DNA of 43,637 nt from an uncultured Halomicronema sp. (GTDB taxonomy: Bacteria; Cyanobacteriota; Cyanobacteriia; Phormidesmidales; Phormidesmidaceae), in NCBI GenBank assembly GCA_937899725.1, contig CALCCA010000013.1, positions 1 through 43,637 on the forward strand. The letters run 5' to 3'. This document shows positions 16,894-24,912 of this stretch, one piece after another (position 1 is the first letter of the stretch; every line of letters begins with the position of its first letter). The notes beneath the pieces are model-generated. The model saw only the letters and a list, made by a program, of their open reading frames with translations. It ran no database searches and was not told where the DNA came from. The translations under genes and the position numbers were made by a program.

Positions 16894-17371
16894 GACTGTT
16901 GTAGTGAACTCATCCCCACTGATTACGCTCTACAACAGTCAGTTAGTAGACCTTCTGCCCCAACTCTTTGGCACCATCCAGGTCCCTCCGGCAGTGTGGC
17001 GAGAGGTCACGGCCTACAAAGCCGATGCAGCAGCTCAATCCCTGCCCCAATCGACTTGGGCCAGCCAAACCGGCACTGTTGCAATTCACCCCTCCATTGC
17101 CGCCTGGGATTTAGGCGCAGGGGAAACCGAGGTGCTGAGCTATGTCCTGGCACATCCTGACCATACCGCCATGATTGATGACGCCGCTGCCCGTCGCTGT
17201 GCGGTTAGTCTCAACATTTCCACCCTGGGGACAGCAGGCATGGTGGTATTGGCCAAGCGGCGGGGATTCATTTCTTCTATTGGTGAGCCACTTCAGGCAT
17301 TACGCAATGCCGGACTGTGGCTTGCAGACGACTTGGTGCAGCTCCTCAAAAAACAAGCAGGAGAAGAATAA
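16883..17371 (+). CDS. DUF3368 PIN-domain toxin
   Basis: 162 residues from the ATG at 16883, inside the last codons of the antitoxin. PIN-fold features: first acidic-site region VVVNSSPLITLYNS (the usual Asp is replaced by Asn, common in DUF3368), the Glu region WDLGAGETEVLSYVL, and Asp residues in AMIDDAAARRCAV. The C-terminal part, GTAGMVVLAKRRGFI, is the DUF3368 hallmark. PIN toxins are generally RNases. It ends two bases before the Res start, with the Res ribosome binding site (AGGAGAA) inside its last codons. A toxin-antitoxin pair locked between the protective and destructive subunits would penalise loss of the operon. Confidence 0.88.
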   Translation: MPIKTVVVNSSPLITLYNSQLVDLLPQLFGTIQVPPAVWREVTAYKADAAAQSLPQSTWASQTGTVAIHPSIAAWDLGAGETEVLSYVLAHPDHTAMIDDAAARRCAVSLNISTLGTAGMVVLAKRRGFISSIGEPLQALRNAGLWLADDLVQLLKKQAGEE

Positions 17372-17373
17372 CG

Positions 17374-20085
17374 ATGAACCGTCACGTAAACGCCATCGCC
17401 GGACGCCTGAGCTTACGCCCCCCCCAACGGGACTCACTGGAGATTCTCGATCGGATTTGCGAGATTGTGCTCCCCAAACATGGCATCGACCGCGAGGCCG
17501 CCCTGGCGACTATCAAAAGCGAATTTCCCACCGTTGCCAACTTTGAGCGCGACTTTCCGTCCCTGTGCTTTTCCTTGGCCACAGGGGTCGGCAAAACTCG
17601 GCTCATGGGAGCTTTTATCAGCTACCTGCATCTGGCCCACGGCATCAAAAATTTCTTTGTGCTGGCCCCTAACCTGACGATCTATAACAAACTGATTACC
17701 GACTTTACCCCCAACACCTCTAAATATGTGTTTAAGGGCATTTCTGAATTTGCCACCGATGCCCCGGAAATCATCACTGGCGACAACTATGAAATGCGGG
17801 CACGGACGCTCTTTGATGAGCTGATCCGCTGCAAAATCAATATTTTTAATATCTCAAAAATTAACTCCGAAGTGCGCGGCGGTAAAAGTCCTCGGATTAA
17901 ACGCCTGTCTGAATATATTGGTGAGAGCTACTTTGAATTTTTAGCGAATCTAGACGATCTAGTCATTCTGATGGATGAGTCGCACCGGTATCGGGCCTCT
18001 GCCGGGGTCAGGGCGATTAACGAACTCAAGCCGGTGCTGGGGCTAGAACTCACCGCCACCCCCTTCATCGAAACCAGTAAAGGGGCTATTCAGTTCCAAA
18101 ACGTGATTTATGACTATCCGTTGGGGCGGGCGATCGCCGATGGCTTTGTGAAAGACCCCGCCGTGGTCACTCGTCGAGACTTTAACCCAGCAGGTATGGC
18201 CCCAGAGGAAATCGAACAGCTCAAGCTGGAAGACGGCATTCGCCTGCACGAAAGCATCAAAGCCGAACTGATGACCTATGCCCGCGACACCACCCAACCT
18301 GTGGTTAAGCCCTTCGTACTGGTGATTGCCCGCGACACCACCCATGCCGCTCAGCTTTTAGAGCTCGTTGAAAGCGATCGCTTTTTTGACGGACGTTATG
18401 CTGGTAAAGCAATTCAGGTCGATTCCAGCACGACCGGCAAAAAAGAAGACGAGATGGTGGAGCGGTTGCTGAAAGTAGAAAGCACCGAAGAACCCACCGA
18501 AATCGTCATCCACGTCAACATGCTCAAAGAGGGGTGGGATGTCACTAACCTCTATACCATCGTGCCGCTGCGAGCGGCCAATGCCCGCATCTTAATTGAG
18601 CAATCCATCGGTCGAGGATTGCGCCTGCCCTACGGGAAACGCACTGGGGAACTCATTGTTGATCGGCTTAACATCATCGCCCACGACAAATTTCAAGAAA
18701 TCATTGATGAAGCGAACCTTTCTGACTCAGTGATTCGGCTCCAGCAGGTCATTCTAGAACCTGCGGATTTGGACAATAAGAAAGTGAGTGTTGCTGCCAA
18801 ACCCAACATTGCTAGTTTGTTAGGTCAACCACCACCGGAAGTTCCTGGCCTTGTCGAGGCTGCGGCGACGGGGGCTACTGAGGCAGTGCCCATGAGCGAG
18901 GAGAAGCCCCCAGCCTTCACCACGCCAGAAGAGCAGAAAATTGCTCAAATTACTTATGCGGTGATTCAAGAGTTGGAGAGCCAACCAGAGGTGGTGCCGA
19001 CGACGGCCCACCTGCAATCTGCGGCGGTGCAGAGCTTGGTCAGAGAAAGAGTCGAGGCTAAGTATCGACCCGAGCAGTTAGAGCTGGAAGGGGTCGTTCA
19101 GCAGCCCGATGTGGCGACGGTGATTACCAAAACCACCGACATCGTGATTCAGCAAACGATCGACATTCCCCGGATCTTGGTGGTGCCTACCGGGGTAGTC
19201 AAAACGGGCTTTCATTCTTTTGCCTTAGAGCTAGAAGGGTTGAACTATCAAGCCCCTTCTGAAGAGCTGTGGCAGCAAAGCCTTTCTACGGGCGAACGTG
19301 ACATTCTTGGGGTTGGGGCAGGGGGGATTCAGGAAGACCAGTTAGAAGACTATGTGGTCAGCGGGCTGATTGACTTTGACGACATCGCTTACGATGACCA
19401 TGCCGATTTGCTCTACGATCTGGCCGGACAGGTGGTGAACTATTTTCGAGAATTACCGCGAACGGAAGAGGAAATCCCTAAAATCCTGCGAGTTCACCAG
19501 CAAGAAATTGCTCGGTTCGTTCATGCCCAGATGCAGACCCATTTCTGGGAGAAGGCTGTCGATTATGACGTCAGGATCAGCCGAGGGTTTACTGCTCTCA
19601 AGGACAGTGCTTACACCGCCACCGATCAGACTCCGTTGAACTACCGCCAGGCTCCTGCGGAGATGAGCAGCCTCCGCAAGGTCTTGTTTGGCGGATTTTC
19701 TAAATGTCTATACCCTGTCCAAAAATTTGACAGTAACAGTGAGCGACTTTTAGCGGTGATTCTAGAGCGGGAAGCCCTGAAGTGGTTTCGTCCGGCTAAA
19801 GGGCAGTTTCAGATCTACTACCGCTGGAATGGTGAGCACCCTGAATATCAGCCCGATTTCGTCGCCGAAACTGATCACACAACTTACATGCTGGAACCCA
19901 AGATGAGCACCCAGATGACTGACCCACAGGTGCTAGCTAAAAAAGAGGTGGCGATGAAGTGGTGCCAACAAGCCTCTGACTATATGCAACAGCACGGCGG
20001 CAAGCCCTGGGTCTATGTGCTGATACCTCACGATGCGATCGCAGAAAATATGACACTTGAGGGGTTGGCCGAGCGGTTTGGTTAG
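17374..20085 (+). CDS. Res-type helicase-endonuclease subunit (type III-like)
   Basis: 903 residues from the ATG at 17374, two bases after the toxin stop, with AGGAGAA about eleven bases upstream. Superfamily 2 helicase motifs: Walker A LATGVGKTRLMGAFISY, DEAH-like box LVILMDESHRYRA, motif III LELTATPF, and motif VI IEQSIGRGLRLPYG. The C-terminus has a PDDEXK nuclease signature, YQPDFVAETDHTTYMLEPK (PD, then Glu-x-Lys), as in type III Res subunits. About residues 480-590 form a low-conservation, Pro/Glu-rich linker. It is the last gene of the operon and probably the cleaving subunit acting with the methyltransferase. The presence of a separate SNF2 helicase makes the set larger than a classical Mod-Res pair. 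Confidence 0.92.
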   Translation: MNRHVNAIAGRLSLRPPQRDSLEILDRICEIVLPKHGIDREAALATIKSEFPTVANFERDFPSLCFSLATGVGKTRLMGAFISYLHLAHGIKNFFVLAPNLTIYNKLITDFTPNTSKYVFKGISEFATDAPEIITGDNYEMRARTLFDELIRCKINIFNISKINSEVRGGKSPRIKRLSEYIGESYFEFLANLDDLVILMDESHRYRASAGVRAINELKPVLGLELTATPFIETSKGAIQFQNVIYDYPLGRAIADGFVKDPAVVTRRDFNPAGMAPEEIEQLKLEDGIRLHESIKAELMTYARDTTQPVVKPFVLVIARDTTHAAQLLELVESDRFFDGRYAGKAIQVDSSTTGKKEDEMVERLLKVESTEEPTEIVIHVNMLKEGWDVTNLYTIVPLRAANARILIEQSIGRGLRLPYGKRTGELIVDRLNIIAHDKFQEIIDEANLSDSVIRLQQVILEPADLDNKKVSVAAKPNIASLLGQPPPEVPGLVEAAATGATEAVPMSEEKPPAFTTPEEQKIAQITYAVIQELESQPEVVPTTAHLQSAAVQSLVRERVEAKYRPEQLELEGVVQQPDVATVITKTTDIVIQQTIDIPRILVVPTGVVKTGFHSFALELEGLNYQAPSEELWQQSLSTGERDILGVGAGGIQEDQLEDYVVSGLIDFDDIAYDDHADLLYDLAGQVVNYFRELPRTEEEIPKILRVHQQEIARFVHAQMQTHFWEKAVDYDVRISRGFTALKDSAYTATDQTPLNYRQAPAEMSSLRKVLFGGFSKCLYPVQKFDSNSERLLAVILEREALKWFRPAKGQFQIYYRWNGEHPEYQPDFVAETDHTTYMLEPKMSTQMTDPQVLAKKEVAMKWCQQASDYMQQHGGKPWVYVLIPHDAIAENMTLEGLAERFG

Positions 20086-20210
20086 TTTTGTACTTGAAGG
20101 GTCATCCCATTTGCTCTCTCCGTTGTTTTAGCAACTCAGTCTGGGGCGATCGCTAAGATTTGCCGTGATCGTCCCTCTGTTGCACCCTCCAAAGACTGCA
20201 ACGCTAGGAT

Positions 20211-20493
20211 TGTTGAGATTTTGGGGCTAGCTGCAACAAGCCGGAGCGCGGTATCACAGCGGTATCGCCCGACCACAGAGGACTCGACCGATGAAAATCA
20301 CCACACTTCCCACCACTCGCATCACCACCCGTCAACGCCGCCTGCGCGCGATCTCCCAACGCCTCGTCATCGAGCTGGGCTACCTCGAACACTGCTTAGG
20401 TGAAGGCCTGCAAGATGCCCACGTCCAGACCGCCGCTGCGGGCCTTGACACCGCCATTGACTGCCTGAATGAGCATCTGACCAGCTAAGCTGG
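20211..20493 (+). repeat. Duplicated small-protein cassette, copy A
   Basis: A unit made of an 80-bp leader, a 65-codon gene and a 3' hairpin (CCAGCT at 20481-20486, AGCTGG at 20488-20493). It matches copy B (25842-26132, opposite strand) at roughly 80 percent over the leader. The two copies bracket the mobilisation region as an inverted repeat. Confidence 0.75.
20291..20488 (+). CDS. Small conserved protein of unknown function, copy A
   Basis: 65 residues, basic N-terminus then two predicted helices: RQRRLRAISQRLVIELGYLE and HCLGEGLQDAHVQ, ending DTAIDCLNEHL. No family recognised. GAGGACTCGACC precedes the ATG in both copies. The protein is about 70 percent identical to the one at 25849-26052, and its 80-bp leader is also conserved, which supports a real and regulated gene. 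It follows the Res gene by about 200 bp and faces the mobilisation operon's end. Confidence 0.7.
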   Translation: MKITTLPTTRITTRQRRLRAISQRLVIELGYLEHCLGEGLQDAHVQTAAAGLDTAIDCLNEHLTS

Positions 20494-20505
20494 CTCACCC
20501 GATTT

Positions 20506-21132
20506 CTATTGAGTGCCGATCGCCCGTTCAATGCGCTCTAAGCGAATGAGCGTAGAGTTATGCAATCGCCTAAAATACCGAGTCTGCAAAAGGCTGAAAG
20601 CATTCAGCCCGAGTAAAACGCAGATAGAGACCGAGAGCACCCAAGTGTTAACGCTCCAGGTCTGCGGATCGGTACTGCCCTCGATCCGGCGAGCGGACTG
20701 AGCGAGCTGCTGTAGGGCGCTGTGGGTCTCCTGCCGCTCGCGGCTGGCCATCAATCGCCCGTCCTGCTGCGCCGTCGCGACCGCCTGCAAGAGCGTGCTC
20801 AATTTGGTGATTTGCTGCTGCGAGGCCGCGAACTGCGGTGGCAATTGCGCGTAAGTATGGCTCAAATTCGCCACCGCCTGGCCCAACCGCTCCGTCTCCT
20901 GCGTTTTCTGAGTCAACAGCTTGAGGAGTTCGAGAATCGTTTCGTTGTGGTAATTGAGCGTCTGCTGGCATTGGTTAACCGCCCGTGTATTTTCCATTAC
21001 CGCTCGAATGACCGGCAAATGCGCCTGAACCAGCACATCATCCGGGTCGAGCCCCATCGCTGCCGCTAGCTGCTGCTGTTCCGCTGAGCCCTCAGGCGGT
21101 GCAACCTGAAGCGGCTGAAACCCATTCGTCAT
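20506..21132 (-). CDS. Coiled-coil membrane-anchored protein of the mobilisation region
   Basis: 208 residues, no recognised family. Residues 1-60 are polar; 60-165 are Gln-rich heptad-like sequence suggesting a long coiled coil (TQKTQETERLGQAVANLSHT is an example); residues 165-185 (NTWVLSVSICVLLGLNAFSL) form a single membrane helix near the C-terminus, followed by a basic cytoplasmic tail. It overlaps the stop of the ParA-like gene by four bases, so the two are translationally coupled. By position it may tether the ATPase or relaxosome to the membrane, as accessory mobilisation proteins do; that is inference. Confidence 0.7.
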   Translation of the reverse strand: MTNGFQPLQVAPPEGSAEQQQLAAAMGLDPDDVLVQAHLPVIRAVMENTRAVNQCQQTLNYHNETILELLKLLTQKTQETERLGQAVANLSHTYAQLPPQFAASQQQITKLSTLLQAVATAQQDGRLMASRERQETHSALQQLAQSARRIEGSTDPQTWSVNTWVLSVSICVLLGLNAFSLLQTRYFRRLHNSTLIRLERIERAIGTQ

Positions 21133-21896
21133 GATGGCAACACCCCCGTCCGTTCAAATTCGCCGTACGCCTGAGCCAGGAATTTGCGCACCCCCGCCTG
21201 CTCCGTGATGCCGTAAGACTTGCCCTGATAAGTTCTCGCCTGGTCATAGGTCAGCCGCTGATTGAGAATCGTGCTGGCCAACCGGGCCGGGAGACGCGGT
21301 AAATCAATCACCTGACTGTGAGTTTCCTGAATGAGAGCAAGGACATCATCAGCCTCGTTGTAAAACGACCAATCGTCATACTTGCGATTCCGCACCACGA
21401 TATGAGGCACCGCAGTGCCGCAGGCCCGCAGCGAGTTGACCAGCGACCGCAGCGAATCGGCTTCCCCCGTCGTTACAAACCACTTAACCAGCCCAATCCG
21501 CTGCTCTGCTGCCAGCGTGAGGATATCGAACTTTGCGAGCCAGGCCTGAAACGGGTGATGGGCTCTGGCCGGTAGATTCACCACCACAGGCTGATGGGTC
21601 ATCGCCGCCTGATTCACGATGACGTTAGCGGCATCTTCCTGGCTCTGAGTTTCCGAAAACACCGTGCGCGCAATATCAGGATAGATATCCGAGAAATCAG
21701 GATTATCTTCAGGGTCAGTATCGAACCCTATGACTGGAACCTGGTGGTCGATAAACCATTGATAAAGGGTGCGAGCAACGAATGACTTGCCGACGCCTCC
21801 CTTATTACCATCAGCAAAATGAATGTAGGAAAGCAACGTTGAGTTTTCCCCTGACGTTGTTTTTCTAGAGGTGCGTTTTCCATCAATGATAGTCAT
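21129..21896 (-). CDS. ParA/MinD-like ATPase of the mobilisation operon
   Basis: 255 residues. After a 27-residue polar leader come a deviant Walker A, FADGNKGGVGKSFVARTLYQ, then VIGFDTDPEDNPDFSDIYPD (Walker A' region) and VVVNLPARAHHPF in the Walker B position, where the usual Asp is replaced (VNLPA rather than VDTPA). This fits MobD/TraL-type ParA relatives linked to mobilisation rather than a partition ParA. It sits between a small HTH protein upstream and a coiled-coil membrane protein downstream, all leftward. It likely positions the plasmid or relaxosome rather than segregating copies. Confidence 0.8.
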   Translation of the reverse strand: MTIIDGKRTSRKTTSGENSTLLSYIHFADGNKGGVGKSFVARTLYQWFIDHQVPVIGFDTDPEDNPDFSDIYPDIARTVFSETQSQEDAANVIVNQAAMTHQPVVVNLPARAHHPFQAWLAKFDILTLAAEQRIGLVKWFVTTGEADSLRSLVNSLRACGTAVPHIVVRNRKYDDWSFYNEADDVLALIQETHSQVIDLPRLPARLASTILNQRLTYDQARTYQGKSYGITEQAGVRKFLAQAYGEFERTGVLPS

Positions 21897-21909
21897 AGTC
21901 CCTCCTCAC

Positions 21910-22329
21910 CTAATAAGCGACTCGTATATGATCAAGATTGACTTCAGGCAAGACTTTTTCCTGACTTGTCGTATGGGATTGATCCATTGAAGAACCCGTG
22001 ATTGAGTTAGCCTGACCCGCCTGCTCAGATGGTTTTTTAGACCTGGATTTGCGTTTCGTTGACGTTTGCTTAACGTTTGCCTGACGTTGTTTTTGAATTC
22101 GCCGGAGATATTGCTTCAAGGTGCCAGCGGTAATCTCAATGCCATCGCCATTGAGCTGCTTTGCGACCTCCTCATAGGTGTGATGTTCTAGCGCCGCGAC
22201 GATGGTGTCATAGAGTGCTGCGGTGGCTGCAAACGTTGTAAACGTGGTGCGAGGCTGTTTTGCTAGCTCAGTCAAACCAGACAGGCAGTGCTCGACCTGG
22301 TCAGCGGAATAGAGTTTCTCTGCCATCAT
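21910..22329 (-). CDS. Small DNA-binding protein of the mobilisation operon
   Basis: 139 residues. Residues 1-85 are helical with a probable helix-turn-helix: HTYEEVAKQLNGDGIEITAG then TLKQYLRRIQKQR. Residues 86-139 are a basic, then polar tail (TSTKRKSRSKKPSEQ). GAGGG precedes the ATG. It is the first gene of the leftward mobilisation operon, next to the structured intergenic region, so it probably binds there as an accessory relaxosome protein or as operon regulator. The architecture (HTH, ParA-like ATPase, membrane coiled coil) resembles accessory sets beside MOB relaxases on small plasmids; no precise name can be given. Confidence 0.72.
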   Translation of the reverse strand: MMAEKLYSADQVEHCLSGLTELAKQPRTTFTTFAATAALYDTIVAALEHHTYEEVAKQLNGDGIEITAGTLKQYLRRIQKQRQANVKQTSTKRKSRSKKPSEQAGQANSITGSSMDQSHTTSQEKVLPEVNLDHIRVAY

Positions 22330-22738
22330 GGAGCCCTCACTATATGGTTTCCATCATGGAGAAAAAGATTCGATATGAGCAGTCATAAACACGTACTGTA
22401 ATAGAACGTGGATGATATTAGTCGCGTTCACTTGCCCTGATATCAAAGGATTGGCATAGAGCGATATGGGGTCGTTCTTATGAGTGACTAAAGTTGATTC
22501 ACGGCGGCGTTTCGCTATCGCGATGTGCCGCCTCATGGTGAGAGTAGCAAGCCAGAGAAAAAAGGACTTTTTTCATGGGCTTGCTGAGGGCACCTCAGAC
22601 TCCGCTGGCGTCAGATTCAGGTAAAGTTGTTGACCCTGAAACTGCTTTTTCATTCGGGCTAAGTAAATAAAGATTGCAATCGGAAGCACAGAAAAGATTG
22701 CCCTTGGCAGGATTAGGAAAAGAGTTGGGTTGTCCCGG
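22330..22738. promoter_or_regulatory. Divergent mobilisation intergenic region, candidate oriT
   Basis: 409 bp between the two mobilisation operons. It holds a hairpin with GGCGGC (22503-22508) and GCCGCC (22527-22532) containing a HIP1-like core, and a second strong hairpin with AGCAAGCC (22546-22553) and GGCTTGCT (22578-22585) enclosing AAAAAAGGACTTTTTT. Both outer genes read away from it, so a terminator is unnecessary there. Position between the accessory genes and mobC/relaxase is typical of oriT. The nick site cannot be named by eye. Confidence 0.5.
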
Positions 22739-23071
22739 ATGAAAGCGGATAAACGAGTCCACCAAATCAAAGTGCTGTTCAACGATGCCGAGTGGGAACA
22801 GCTGCTCGCGCTGTGCGAGACCTCAGGGTTGAAACCCGGCACCTATTGCCGTCTAAAAGCGCTGGAGCAGACCGCTCGCGTGGTGCCTGTGCTGCCCGAA
22901 GTCATGGGCCTGCGGGGTGACCTGGGCCGCTACGGGAATAACGTGAACCAGGTTGCGCGGAACCTCAATGCCGGGAACGTGATGGACACGGTGGATGCGC
23001 TGCGAGTAGAACAAAGCAATCGCTATGTGGGAGACCGGATTGCCGAGCTGTTAGCGCGGTTAGAGCCATGA
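22739..23071 (+). CDS. mobC: MobC-like relaxosome accessory protein
   Basis: 110 residues from the ATG at 22739; a TTG nine bases upstream is the alternative. RHH-like N-terminal half (VHQIKVLFNDAEWEQLLALC then GLKPGTYCRLKALE) and the MobC signature LRGDLGRYGNNVNQVARNLN. MobC proteins bind oriT and help the relaxase open the duplex at the nick. It overlaps the relaxase start by ATGA (23068-23071), so the two are coupled. Confidence 0.9.
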   Translation: MKADKRVHQIKVLFNDAEWEQLLALCETSGLKPGTYCRLKALEQTARVVPVLPEVMGLRGDLGRYGNNVNQVARNLNAGNVMDTVDALRVEQSNRYVGDRIAELLARLEP

Positions 23072-24270
23072 TTGGCAAGACCCATGTGGGTCGCGGTTTC
23101 TATGGCTGTTTTCGCTACGTGATGGGTGAAGACGAGCCGGAAAAAGCGGCTCATATTATTGGCGGTAATCTGGCCGGTCGGGATGCCAGAGAGCTGAGCA
23201 GTGAAGTGAGACTGTCCCGCCAGCGCCGCGCGGATATTGAGAAACCCGTGTGGCACGTCCCGCTCGCGTTCCATCCGGATGAGTCGCTCACCGATGCCCA
23301 GATGCAGGATGCCTGTCATCACTTTCTCAACACTTTTGGCGTCAACCGGGAGCATCATCAGTATTTGATAGTGCGCCATCATGACACTGCCCATGGGCAC
23401 GCGCACATCGTCGTGAATCGGATCTCAGATCGGGGTAAGCTGCTGGACTTGCACCGCGATCGGCCCCGCGTCAAAGCCGCTACCCGACAGGTGGAAAAAG
23501 ACCTGGGACTAAGGATCACCGTCGAAAAAGATGAGCCGTTTCAAGCAGACTTAAGAGCGACGATCTCGCAAACGGCGAGCGCGCATCCTCAACTCAACGA
23601 GTTCTGCCAGCAGCTTCAAGAGCAAGGCATCACGCCCCGCTTTGCCTACCGCAACGGCGTGCTGCACGGGCTGACTTATCGCTGTAATGGAATCGAAATT
23701 AGAGGCTCAAAACTGGGCAAAGAATATAGCTTTCCCGGACTGCAAAAACACCTGGGAGTGGAGTACGAGCCAGAGCGCGATGAGCCCGTCATTAAGGCGC
23801 ACTATGTGGAGCGTAAAGGTGCAAGAGCGAATGATGAGACGAAGGCCCAGTTACGCCAGCGCCTGGCCCAAACGGCTCAACCTGATCTGTCCCTATCGGA
23901 GTTCTGCCAGCGGTTAGCAGCGCAGGGCATCACGCCGCAATTTGGCCTCCGACGCGGCAAGCTGAGTGCGTTGAGCTATCACTATCAGGGCCAGCGCACC
24001 AGTGGGGCGCAGCTCGGAGATGCTTACACGTTCAAAGGGCTGCAGCAGGAGCTGGGAATTCGCTATCAGCCGGAGCGTGATGACCCGGTCGTGAAGGCCC
24101 GCTACACCCAACGAAAATCACCAGAGCCAGAGCAGCCTAGATTTGTTTCTGCACTCAATTCTGAGCCAGTATTAGCACCCCATCATCGTGATGCAGAGCG
24201 AGAACAACACACGCGCCAGCACCGCCAAAGAGCCAAACAGCGTTCACGGGGGATGGATCTCGAACTCTAA
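23068..24270 (+). CDS. mobA: MOB-family relaxase with duplicated C-terminal domain
   Basis: 400 residues. N-terminal HUH relaxase: Tyr-containing motif I in VGRGFYGCFRYVMG, motif III HHDTAHGHAHIVVNR at 104-118 with the metal-binding His residues, and RGKLLDLHRDR. It nicks oriT and carries the strand into the recipient. Residues 161-250 and 261-350 are a tandem duplication at exactly 100-residue spacing: LNEFCQQLQEQGITPRF in the first, LSEFCQRLAAQGITPQF in the second, each ending near PVIKAHYVERK or PVVKARYTQRK. These helical modules follow the catalytic domain in this relaxase type. No primase or helicase domain is present, so the plasmid looks mobilisable rather than self-transmissible unless the 32-35 kb operon helps. 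Confidence 0.92.
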   Translation: MIGKTHVGRGFYGCFRYVMGEDEPEKAAHIIGGNLAGRDARELSSEVRLSRQRRADIEKPVWHVPLAFHPDESLTDAQMQDACHHFLNTFGVNREHHQYLIVRHHDTAHGHAHIVVNRISDRGKLLDLHRDRPRVKAATRQVEKDLGLRITVEKDEPFQADLRATISQTASAHPQLNEFCQQLQEQGITPRFAYRNGVLHGLTYRCNGIEIRGSKLGKEYSFPGLQKHLGVEYEPERDEPVIKAHYVERKGARANDETKAQLRQRLAQTAQPDLSLSEFCQRLAAQGITPQFGLRRGKLSALSYHYQGQRTSGAQLGDAYTFKGLQQELGIRYQPERDDPVVKARYTQRKSPEPEQPRFVSALNSEPVLAPHHRDAEREQHTRQHRQRAKQRSRGMDLEL

Positions 24271-24912
24271 ACGCTCGCCACTGGGCAGCACCGGGGGATA
24301 TCTCTGTCAATTCAGGACAGGGGCGTGAGGAGTGGTCAGGGACATCCCCGGTGGCCGCCAGAGTGTAGCGTCAGGGCTGGCCCATCAAGCCCCAGCCTAC
24401 GGCTCCCTCCGGTCGGGCTTGATTCGAGATGAAAGGGTTGGAGAAAGAAAAGAATTGACTACACCATCATTTGCCACATCAATTCAATTGTCTGAATGGC
24501 CTCATCTCGCAGCTCGTATGCTTTGAAGCCAGGTTGGGTATTGCCATTTTGTAGACCACTACGATCGTGCATTCATGGCCTAACTGGCACATGTGGGAGC
24601 TGTTGCTACCAATCGAGGTGTTAGCCCAAGCTTGGTTCACGGTAGACAGAGAGACAGCAAAAAGCCTTGTTTTTGCGGGTTTACAGGATCTGAATAGCTG
24701 AGGTTTGTGCAACTATTCAATGTAAAAAGCCTTTAGCGTCAATGCTTTCAGCGATTCCGTAGTCCAAAGCGGATTTCTGGCCTAAATCACCAACTGTCAC
24801 ACTCGCTTCTGTCGTGTAAGAAGTCAATCACCTCACGACGTGGAGTCACTTCAACGAGCTTACGAAGAATGGCAGGGCCGCCGCCTGCGGATCGAGGCCT
24901 AAAAGACGTGGT
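24271..24912. other. Gene-poor 640-bp stretch after the relaxase
   Basis: No convincing gene. A hairpin with TCAAGCCC (24385-24392) and GGGCTTGA (24415-24422) may end relaxase transcription. A 37-codon minus-strand frame at 24459-24572 has protein-like composition but no ribosome binding site and is not called. Confidence 0.45.

Noticed and set aside
10315-20085. The island as a DISARM or BREX system
   Set aside because: drmA/drmB/drmC and pglZ/brxC-type genes are absent; Mod plus Res with type III-like domain order is a better description.
21129-21896. The ParA-like gene as a third partition system
   Set aside because: The Walker B region is altered, no RHH partner or array is adjacent, and its neighbours are mobilisation genes.
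22573-22842. An 89-codon minus-strand frame with a membrane-helix-like segment overlapping the start of mobC
   Set aside because: It shares its first third with the well-supported mobC start and lacks a ribosome binding site; it also ends inside the oriT-candidate hairpin. Kept out as probably spurious, although the last 60 codons look protein-like.
24459-24572. A 37-codon minus-strand frame after the relaxase
   Set aside because: Composition is plausible but there is no ribosome binding site, domain or neighbour to support it.
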